Of a stretch of 11,562 nucleotides of DNA, positions 5,864 through 11,562 are shown piece after piece. This DNA comes from JAEXOD01 sp937930275 (GTDB taxonomy: Bacteria > Bacteroidota > Ignavibacteria > Ignavibacteriales > Melioribacteraceae): contig DAIMZL010000094.1 in NCBI GenBank assembly GCA_036733965.1, positions 1 to 11,562 on the forward strand, in the 5' to 3' direction. The notes under the pieces were generated by a model that was not told the origin of the DNA, made no database searches, and worked only from the letters and a program-made list of their open reading frames with translations. Position 1 is the first letter of the stretch. Each line of letters starts with the position of its first letter. The translations under genes were made by a program, and so were the position numbers.

Positions 5864-7029
5864 TTAGTCTTTTGGTCATTATAAATTCTATAAAACCTAT
5901 AACTTGCGGCTAAAAAGCCAACAACTACAAAAATTGAGAGCTTTATTATTTCCGGTAATATTTCGGTAAATGATGCAGACATTTGGGTTAACCTTACTTG
6001 CGCCGTCAAATAAGCAGTACTCGGCAATAAATTAGAGATAAACTGCATACCCCAAGGAATTGCCTGCATAGGATAGCTATAACCCGAAATCAAAAACAAA
6101 GGAATTGAAGTAAAAGCAAAAACTTGTAACGAGATAATTTTTCTTTCAAAAAATGAAGCAATAAAAACTGAAAGGAACAAAACGGCAAGAATATATAAGA
6201 AAGTGATAAATGCCAATAAAGTCATATTTCCGTTTAAGTTTAGTGAAAACAACTTAAAATTTACAGTGTAAAAGAAAAATGAATAAGCAGCAAATAAAAA
6301 GAAGTAAAACGCAATTTTACCCAATAGCGCTATAAGCGGCCTGTTGCCGGCAGTTACAAATAATTCTTTTAATGTCTTTTCTTCTCTTTCTTTAGCTACG
6401 CTTTCTGCTAAACCAATTAATAAAGTTTGATGGATAATTAACGCAAGTAACCCCGGCAATATAAAATCACCGTAACTTTCGGTAGTGTTATATAATGGTC
6501 GCATATCTAATCGAACAGGGTCAACAAGTTGCTCCGATTGCTCAATACTATAACCTTGGTTTTTGAAAAATTCTTTTCTGTATTCAATAGCTTTTTCCAA
6601 TATTACTTCAGTTACTGCTTTATTTATATCGTTTGAAACTAAAAACCGTGTAGTATTTAAGTAAACTTTTACTTTAGTTCCTTTCATCTGTTTAATATCG
6701 GATTCAAATCCTTTAGTAATAATAATAAGACACTGAACATCATTTTTTTCTAATAGTTTTTTACCGGTTTCGTAATCAAGAGGTTTTTCAACTATATTAA
6801 TCATCTGATGTGCATTTAAATCAGTTATTAATTTTTGAGAGGTTATTGAATTATCATAATCCAGTATTGCAACCGGTAATTTATTTTCAACTTTATTTAT
6901 ATAAACAGTTGAATAGAAAAAAGCATAAAACAAGGGTGCTATTAAAATAACCAAAATTATATTAACATCGTGTGTAATTACCAAAATTTCGCGTTTTATT
7001 GCTTTATATATGAATTTAAGCTTTTGCAT
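5860..7029 (-). CDS. ABC-2 type efflux permease (second of pair)
   Basis: 389-residue inner-membrane protein of the ABC2_membrane_3 / YbhR-YbhS type. TM1 is at about 23-42, followed by a large periplasmic domain (about 45-185, beginning KLPVAILDYDNS), then five helices at about 188-208, 236-256, 270-293, 299-320 and 360-380. The cytosolic loop EREEKTLKELF (214-224) is the segment that usually contacts the nucleotide-binding subunit. It is paralogous to the permease encoded before it, from which it is separated by 4 bp, so the pair likely works as a heterodimer. It is the last gene of the operon. The ATG start is clear. Its stop overlaps that of the convergent methyltransferase gene and no terminator follows. 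The substrate is unknown, probably a small amphipathic or toxic compound. Confidence 0.88.
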   Translation of the reverse strand: MQKLKFIYKAIKREILVITHDVNIILVILIAPLFYAFFYSTVYINKVENKLPVAILDYDNSITSQKLITDLNAHQMINIVEKPLDYETGKKLLEKNDVQCLIIITKGFESDIKQMKGTKVKVYLNTTRFLVSNDINKAVTEVILEKAIEYRKEFFKNQGYSIEQSEQLVDPVRLDMRPLYNTTESYGDFILPGLLALIIHQTLLIGLAESVAKEREEKTLKELFVTAGNRPLIALLGKIAFYFFLFAAYSFFFYTVNFKLFSLNLNGNMTLLAFITFLYILAVLFLSVFIASFFERKIISLQVFAFTSIPLFLISGYSYPMQAIPWGMQFISNLLPSTAYLTAQVRLTQMSASFTEILPEIIKLSIFVVVGFLAASYRFYRIYNDQKTN

Positions 7030-7033
7030 AATT

Positions 7034-8212
7034 TTAACCGTTTTGTTTATTTAATTCCGTTTTAATATGATGTTTTAATGAAAATACAATTACTATTAGC
7101 GGAATTATTATAAATAAAGATAATTTGACTATAAATTCTGAGGCATAACTTAACGGCGTACCCATTTGGTAAATCATCAAATATCCGTATAAAAAATGAG
7201 TAAAAGGAATTATTGCCGCAAATATATTATGTAATAAAGGCATAGAAGTTAAAGGAAAAGTAAAACCGCTGAATAAAAATGCCGGTGTATTAATAAATAA
7301 TGCCAGCTCGGTTGCAAACATTTGGTCGTGAAATAATGATGAAATCATAAACGCCAAAAAGAAAGAAGCCAAAATGAATATTAAAAATAGAACCAGCAAA
7401 TTAAAAGTTGTTCCGGCAATATGTAAGTTAAACAACGGAAATATTACTCCGATAATTGCAATAGCCGTAATAAAATGAAAAGCTACATGCGGAATCGATT
7501 TACCTAAAATTATTACAAAAACATTTTTATTTGATAATTCTAAAAGTTCGCCAAATGTGTTATGAACAAACTCCGAACTGATAATTAATACTCCGCTTAA
7601 CATAATAATCATTTGTAACATACATGCAAGCAAACCGGGTACCAAATAATTCAAATAACTATAATTAGGATTGTAAAGCGATTTAGTTTCCACTTTAATA
7701 GGTTGCATAATATTGTATGCTTTATCAGGGTGCATTCCTTTTGTTTTTAGTTTTTTAAGCAAAACACCCCCGGATACCGATTTTACAACCGTCATTGCAT
7801 CTTTATATAAAAGATTTCCTATTACCAAATTTGAAGTATTTTTATAAATAGTTACAAATACCGGTTTTCCGGCTTTTAAATTTTTTTCAAAATTATGCGG
7901 AAAATAAACCGCACCTTGTATCTTCCCTTTTCTTATATCTTTTTTTACGTCTTCAATATCATAATACTGATTAGCGATTTTAATATAAGAAGTTGCATCT
8001 ATGTACCTTGTAACCAATAACGATGTTTCGGAATTATCCATATCCAAAACACCAATAGGAACATTGTTAACTATCTCATTTTTATATAACAATGCAAAAA
8101 ATAAAAAGATAAATATTGGTAAAATTACCGATAGAACAAACAAAGTTTTACGCTCTATTATTCTATGATACTCCCTTATGGCAATTTTTAATACCGGCGA
8201 ATTTGTTTTCAT
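7034..8212 (-). CDS. ABC-2 type efflux permease (first of pair)
   Basis: 392-residue inner-membrane protein of the same family as its downstream neighbour. TM1 is at about 23-43, then a periplasmic domain starting VPIGVLDMDNS and containing a KIQGAVYFPHNFEK segment, then a cluster of five helices beginning at NYLVPGLLACMLQMIIMLSGVLI. The loop SSEFVHNTFGELLEL corresponds to the ATPase-contacting segment of the family. I chose the ATG at 8212; a TTG two codons upstream (8218) is possible but neither has a strong ribosome site. The gene follows the adaptor gene with almost no gap, indicating translational coupling. No ATP-binding protein gene lies in the operon, although related YbhGFSR-type systems carry one between adaptor and permeases. 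Confidence 0.87.
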   Translation of the reverse strand: MKTNSPVLKIAIREYHRIIERKTLFVLSVILPIFIFLFFALLYKNEIVNNVPIGVLDMDNSETSLLVTRYIDATSYIKIANQYYDIEDVKKDIRKGKIQGAVYFPHNFEKNLKAGKPVFVTIYKNTSNLVIGNLLYKDAMTVVKSVSGGVLLKKLKTKGMHPDKAYNIMQPIKVETKSLYNPNYSYLNYLVPGLLACMLQMIIMLSGVLIISSEFVHNTFGELLELSNKNVFVIILGKSIPHVAFHFITAIAIIGVIFPLFNLHIAGTTFNLLVLFLIFILASFFLAFMISSLFHDQMFATELALFINTPAFLFSGFTFPLTSMPLLHNIFAAIIPFTHFLYGYLMIYQMGTPLSYASEFIVKLSLFIIIPLIVIVFSLKHHIKTELNKQNG

Positions 8213-8219
8213 CTTCAAT

Positions 8220-9209
8220 CTATTGTTTTGGGATGTTAAGTTTTACTGTCATACCTGGTCTTAAATCTTTAATATTTTCTTTGCTTTTAAGGTGAATTTC
8301 AAAAGTTTTTAAGTCAAAGTCTCCTTTTTGATTTGTCGGTCGCCAAGTTGCAAAATCTGCCATACTTGCTATATATGTTACTTCAAATTCGGTTTGTTTG
8401 TTATTTAAAGCAGGAATAACACCATCAAAACTTGCGCCTTTTTTAAATGTATTCAACATATCTTCTCTAACTTGCAACAACACATACGATTCTTCCGGGC
8501 GAATAATTGTAAACAAAGGATAACCGGAAGCAATAACTTCACCCGGGTCGCTAATTCTATTAGATATTTCACCGTCAACAGGAGCTTTAATTTCAAGCTC
8601 TTTAAAATATGCCATAGCTTCGTTGTATCCGTTTTCAGCTTGGTGATACAATGCTTCGACTGCATCAATTTCTTCATAACGAGCCCCTTTCATAACCATA
8701 TCATATTTTGCTTTAGCCGCATCCATTTGATCTTTTGCACTATTATACTTAAATAACATACCGTCATACTCTTGTGATGAAATTACTCCTTCTTTATGTA
8801 ATTCCTTAAACCTATTATATGTTTTTTCGGCATATTCGTATTGTTCTTTTGCTTGATTATACAATTTTTCAACTTGAGTTTTTTCTTCTATCCTTGCACC
8901 GTTTCTAACCATTTCCAACTTGCTTTTAGCAGCTTCCATTAAACCTTTTGTTTGTTCTACTTTGGCTACCATTTCTTTGCTTTCCAGCTTAGCAATTATA
9001 TCCCCCTTTTTTACCATATCTCCTTTATCAAAATAGATACTGTCAATTCTACCGGGTATTTTAGAAGCCACGTCTATTTCGGTTGTTTCTATAATTCCGC
9101 TAATTTCTAAATATTCGTCATTTGCTTTTGAAAACGCAATAAATGCCAAAGCTATAATAACAATTAAAACCGGTAAAGATAATATTATATAACCTTTCTT
9201 AATTTTCAT
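8220..9209 (-). CDS. HlyD/YbhG-like periplasmic adaptor (membrane fusion protein)
   Basis: 329-residue adaptor that should bridge the inner-membrane permeases and the TolC-like channel. Residues 7-27 form the single N-terminal membrane anchor. A split biotinyl-lipoyl domain (about 44-80, VASKIPGRIDSIYFDKGDMVKKGDII, and 205-240, EIKAPVDGEISNR) surrounds a long helical hairpin (about 80-205). The hairpin contains an internal duplication: MVRNGARIEE (100-109) and MVMKGARYEE (171-180) recur 71 residues apart, each followed by a similar EALYxQA helix. GAR-x-EE elements of this kind are known from YbhG-type adaptors. A beta-barrel domain follows and ends KNIKDLRPGMTVKLNIPKQ. The ATG is preceded by GGAG within the 3' end of the TolC gene, and the gap to that gene is 3 bp. 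Confidence 0.9.
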   Translation of the reverse strand: MKIKKGYIILSLPVLIVIIALAFIAFSKANDEYLEISGIIETTEIDVASKIPGRIDSIYFDKGDMVKKGDIIAKLESKEMVAKVEQTKGLMEAAKSKLEMVRNGARIEEKTQVEKLYNQAKEQYEYAEKTYNRFKELHKEGVISSQEYDGMLFKYNSAKDQMDAAKAKYDMVMKGARYEEIDAVEALYHQAENGYNEAMAYFKELEIKAPVDGEISNRISDPGEVIASGYPLFTIIRPEESYVLLQVREDMLNTFKKGASFDGVIPALNNKQTEFEVTYIASMADFATWRPTNQKGDFDLKTFEIHLKSKENIKDLRPGMTVKLNIPKQ

Positions 9210-9212
9210 TTT

Positions 9213-10679
9213 TTATTTCTCCGAATTTTCCAATATGTTTAAAACGTTTGTGGGGCTGCCTATTGCTAAATTTAATTCTGTAAGAGATTTATAATATTGA
9301 TTTAACGCCACTAATCTATCAATTTCAACTTTTTCTAAAGATAATCTTGCATCAATTACTTCTAACGAAGTTCCTAAACCGCTCTCAAATCTTTTTTCGT
9401 TCATACGTAAATTTTCATCTGCCAAATTTAACGAAGCTTGCAGTTTATTATATTTGGTTCTATAATTATCCATATCTTTATAAGCTTTATTTACCCATAA
9501 ATTTACTTGCCTTTTTGCACCCGAATAAATCATATCAACTTCATTTTCCAAGTGTATTGCAGATTCAAGTTTTGTATAGTCCTTAAATCCGTTAAATATA
9601 TTAAATTTTAATTGAATGCCTACAGCCCACCTCGGTTCTAAGGCGGAAAGATATTGCGGATAAATTTCATATTTTCCAAATGCTGCAACCTGAGGTAAAA
9701 AATTACTTCTTTCCACATTAAATTTTTGCGATGCCGCAATTTTTTTCTGTTCAATCATTTGTAAAATCGGCTGATTAATTTCTGCTTTTGAAAGCATTTC
9801 ATTTAAATTTAAGTTATTATCTTTAAATAACAAGGAATCGGAGACGGTAATTTTAGAGGTATCATCAATACCCAAACAACTTTTTAATGCAATCATTGCT
9901 AAATCAAGATTATTTAAATCATCACTCAAATTTCTTTCGGCTTCGGAAACAGCAACTTTTGCACGTAATAAATGATAGTTTGCAATTAATCCTTCGTCAA
10001 AAAGCTTTTGTGCATCTTTTTCATGCCTTTTCATTCCTTCAAGCACGTTTTTCCTTGTTTCAACAACTTGCTTTACCAAAAGATAATTAAAACAATTTAC
10101 AAAAACTTCGCTTGTAACTTCATTTTCGGTTTTAAGTAATTCAATTTTTGCCGCATCTCGTTCGGCTTCCGAAAAAGTTTTTGCTGCCCAAAGTTTACCT
10201 CCTAAAAATAATGGTTGAATACCTACAAATGCAGCTTGATAGTAATCTTGCTTTTTTAATGTTTGCTTAAAGGCAGGTAAAAGGTTATCCAAACCACTTA
10301 AGTATTGATTTAATAATCCGCCTTTTTGCACATTTGTTAATGGCGTTCCCGTACTTAATATATTGTAAATGTTTGCCAACTCAACTTGAGTTCCGGCTTG
10401 CAACTGAATCATACCCGAGCGAATCGGACTTAAATCTATTTCCAATTGGTCATTTAAGTGAGTATATGCACCGTCTAAACTAATAGTAGGTAAAAAATTA
10501 CCCCAAGCAGTATAAACCTCATATTCTTTTTGCTCAAGTCTTTCCTTATATTGTTTAATTTTTTCGTTATTGTTTAGTGCAATATTTAGTGCTTCACGTA
10601 TTGTTAACTCTTGTGCAATAATCGATAAACTTGCAGTTAACATGAAGACAATAAACAATAATTTTTTACTGTTTTTCAT
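9213..10679 (-). CDS. TolC-family outer membrane efflux protein
   Basis: 488-residue outer-membrane channel subunit, the usual length for the family. Residues 1-22 are a Sec signal peptide with cleavage probably after SIIA. The mature part opens with ELTIREALNIALNNN, the standard first helix of the OEP fold, and contains two repeats, each with long helices; the second runs from about QPILQMIEQKK to the end and includes KRFESGLGTSLEVIDARLSLEK, a typical TolC repeat signature. The ATG is supported by GGAG at 10686-10689. It is the first structural gene of the efflux operon, 31 bp after the TetR gene, with an operator-like dyad in that gap. It completes a three-layer export route with the adaptor and the two permeases. 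Confidence 0.92.
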   Translation of the reverse strand: MKNSKKLLFIVFMLTASLSIIAQELTIREALNIALNNNEKIKQYKERLEQKEYEVYTAWGNFLPTISLDGAYTHLNDQLEIDLSPIRSGMIQLQAGTQVELANIYNILSTGTPLTNVQKGGLLNQYLSGLDNLLPAFKQTLKKQDYYQAAFVGIQPLFLGGKLWAAKTFSEAERDAAKIELLKTENEVTSEVFVNCFNYLLVKQVVETRKNVLEGMKRHEKDAQKLFDEGLIANYHLLRAKVAVSEAERNLSDDLNNLDLAMIALKSCLGIDDTSKITVSDSLLFKDNNLNLNEMLSKAEINQPILQMIEQKKIAASQKFNVERSNFLPQVAAFGKYEIYPQYLSALEPRWAVGIQLKFNIFNGFKDYTKLESAIHLENEVDMIYSGAKRQVNLWVNKAYKDMDNYRTKYNKLQASLNLADENLRMNEKRFESGLGTSLEVIDARLSLEKVEIDRLVALNQYYKSLTELNLAIGSPTNVLNILENSEK

Positions 10680-10692
10680 TCAACACTCCGTC

Positions 10693-10714
10693 ATAATGAA
10701 TCATAATTCATTAT
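10693..10714. promoter_or_regulatory. TetR operator before the efflux genes
   Basis: Perfect 9-bp inverted repeat ATAATGAAT (10693-10701) / ATTCATTAT (10706-10714) with a 4-bp spacer. It overlaps the TetR stop codon and sits directly upstream of the TolC ribosome site. It contains AATGA-N8-TCATT, the same pattern found at the TetR promoter (11328-11345). A TATAAT hexamer (minus strand, 10710-10715) overlaps the site, but no convincing -35 or -33 element was found. Confidence 0.65.
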
Positions 10715-11310
10715 AATTGTTTATTTTCCAATAATCCGTACTTTGTAAAGTATTTAATTCCTTGTCTAATTTTATTAAGCGGAAAAGCTTTTGGATTTAC
10801 CGCCCAGTTATTTAATATGTTACGTATTGCCCCAAGCACATAAAATCTAAAAATAAATAAATCCACATTTTTGCTAAAATAATTTTGGTCAATTCCTTCT
10901 TTAATTACTTGTACTGCTAAATCTAAAAATTTGTTATAATATGGCGTAAACTCCGTAAAAGTATTCTTTTGAAAATTATTTTGTTCGTTTACAATAACTA
11001 ATGCCAAATTGGGGTTTTGCGTAAATTCGTCTATTATTAAATCAATCATTGAATCAAGTTTTTCGGGTGCTTTTAAATCAGCTTGGTTAACAATTATTAG
11101 CAGCTCGTTATATAAATTTTCCCAAATACTGTTAAATATTTTGTGTAAAATATCTTCTTTGCTTTGGTAGTACATGTATATGCTTCCTGTTGCAACACCG
11201 GCTACTTCTGCTATTTTAGCAATTTTACTATAATGAAATCCGCTTTCTGCAAATATCTTTATGGCTGCTTCCATTATGTCTTTTTCTTTGTTCCCTTCTT
11301 TCGTTCTCAT
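10711..11310 (-). CDS. TetR/AcrR-family transcriptional repressor of the efflux operon
   Basis: 199-residue regulator. The N-terminal DNA-binding domain (about 8-56) has the standard pattern: IMEAAIKIFAESGF, then helix-turn-helix SKIAKIAEVAGVATGSIYMYYQSKEDIL (28-55). The helical C-terminal domain (about 60-199) binds the inducer and mediates dimerisation; its features (NPNLALVIVNEQ, FYVLGAIRNILNNWAVNP) recall the FadR/YsiA-like C-terminal group, for which acyl-CoA ligands are known, but the ligand here is not evident. The ATG has AAGGA about 9 nt upstream. The gene is first in the operon, 31 bp before the TolC gene. Matching operators at its own promoter and before TolC indicate autorepression and control of efflux, with induction by the transported compound. 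Confidence 0.92.
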   Translation of the reverse strand: MRTKEGNKEKDIMEAAIKIFAESGFHYSKIAKIAEVAGVATGSIYMYYQSKEDILHKIFNSIWENLYNELLIIVNQADLKAPEKLDSMIDLIIDEFTQNPNLALVIVNEQNNFQKNTFTEFTPYYNKFLDLAVQVIKEGIDQNYFSKNVDLFIFRFYVLGAIRNILNNWAVNPKAFPLNKIRQGIKYFTKYGLLENKQL

Positions 11311-11326
11311 ATTCCGTTTTCCTTAT

Positions 11327-11347
11327 TAATGAATAATGACTCATTTA
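11327..11347. promoter_or_regulatory. TetR autoregulatory operator
   Basis: AATGA (11328-11332) and TCATT (11341-11345) are separated by 8 bp, exactly as in the site at 10693-10714; both sites also share the longer left half TAATGAAT. The 11-bp palindrome AATGA-C-TCATT (11335-11345) overlaps it. The site covers the predicted start region of the TetR promoter, so binding would block transcription. Confidence 0.65.
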
Positions 11348-11353
11348 TACTTA

Positions 11354-11384
11354 CAAATTTAGAAATATTTTTAATTAAAGTCAA
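11354..11384 (-). promoter_or_regulatory. Promoter of the TetR-efflux operon
   Basis: On the minus strand TTGACT (11379-11384), 17 bp, then TAAATTTG (11354-11361). This satisfies both the general -35 layout and the Bacteroidota layout TTG-N20-TAnnTTTG. The predicted start is near 11347, and the operator lies immediately downstream. Confidence 0.6.
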
Positions 11385-11464
11385 CAGCTTAAAAATTTTA
11401 GTTTGTAACTAATAAACTTATTCATGGGTTGCGAAGTTTTTATTTAACACTTAGCATAATTTTT

Positions 11465-11554
11465 AGCTCCATAGGAGCGATATTATTGTAACTCACATAA
11501 ATACCAAAATAAAAGCCCCGGAGGTGGCGACATTGTATTTTTTATTTAGGGGCT
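11465..11554. repeat. Degenerate palindromic repeat units of Bacteroidota type
   Basis: Two related units: GCTCC-ATA-GGAGC (11466-11478) followed by GATATTATTGTA, and AGCCCCGGAGGTGGCGACATTGTA (11514 onward; a diverged copy of the first). The second unit's AGCCCC (11514-11519) also pairs with GGGGCT (11549-11554). On the minus strand that stem is followed by TTTTATTTT and could act as a terminator for a gene beyond the right edge. I recall GC-rich AGCYCCNNAGGNGCGACAT repeats scattered between genes in Bacteroidota genomes; this is from memory and unverified. Confidence 0.45.
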
Positions 11555-11562
11555 GTATCAAA
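11549..11562 (+). mobile_element. Possible terminus of an insertion sequence at the right edge
   Basis: GGGGCTGTATCAAA at the very end of the window resembles the GGxCTGTATCAAA-type terminal inverted repeats of some insertion sequences. The other end, the transposase and a target duplication are outside the window, so this is only a suggestion. Confidence 0.2.

Noticed and set aside
8472..8756. 94-codon plus-strand ORF within the adaptor gene
   Set aside because: Antisense to a conserved HlyD-type coding region and without a ribosome site.
11164..11412. 82-codon plus-strand ORF
   Set aside because: It overlaps the TetR DNA-binding domain in antisense and runs through the TetR promoter and operator.
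1..11562. CRISPR array, tRNA or rRNA genes
   Set aside because: No regularly spaced repeats, cloverleaf-like segments or rRNA-like conserved stretches were seen on either strand.

Overview
The window is AT-rich (roughly one third G+C by eye) and looks like an accessory stretch of a Gram-negative chromosome from the Bacteroidota/Ignavibacteriota side of the FCB group. Reasons: an outer-membrane TolC-type protein and a periplasmic adaptor are present; the best vegetative promoter (upstream of the TetR gene) has the TAnnTTTG -7 element typical of Bacteroidota; and the right end carries GC-rich AGCYCC...GGNGCGA repeat units that I associate with that group. The phylum is an inference, not a proof.

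Left block (1-3600), minus strand: a PAS-containing cytoplasmic histidine kinase (2318-3511) and an NtrC-type sigma-54 activator (891-2303) form a two-gene operon. Downstream, across a 434-bp spacer, lies a small exported protein of unknown function (70-456) that ends at a strong intrinsic terminator (1-37). The spacer holds a good sigma-54 promoter (498-514) 40-60 bp upstream of the small gene, and a 9-bp perfect dyad (554-578) centred about 80 bp upstream of the predicted transcription start, where an enhancer-binding protein would sit. The simplest reading is a self-contained circuit: kinase, sigma-54 activator, exported effector.

Middle block (3600-5863), plus strand: a type II restriction-modification module, endonuclease first (TTG start) and beta-class DNA methyltransferase second, directly abutting. 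It is preceded by about 240 bp of unusual non-coding DNA: a minus-strand terminator with no gene in front of it, an anti-Shine-Dalgarno-like tract, and helically phased T-tracts. The module ends inside the stop codon of the neighbouring convergent efflux operon with no terminator between them, so it may have been inserted between that operon and its original terminator.

Right block (5860-11400), minus strand: TetR regulator, TolC-like outer-membrane channel, HlyD-type adaptor and two paralogous ABC-2 permeases, tightly packed as an efflux operon. No ATPase gene is present. The same AATGA-N8-TCATT operator occurs at the TetR promoter and directly before the TolC gene, indicating auto- and operon repression.

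Far right (11461-11562): degenerate palindromic repeat units and a final GGGGCTGTATCAAA that could be the edge of an insertion sequence lying outside the window. No rRNA, tRNA or CRISPR array was seen.
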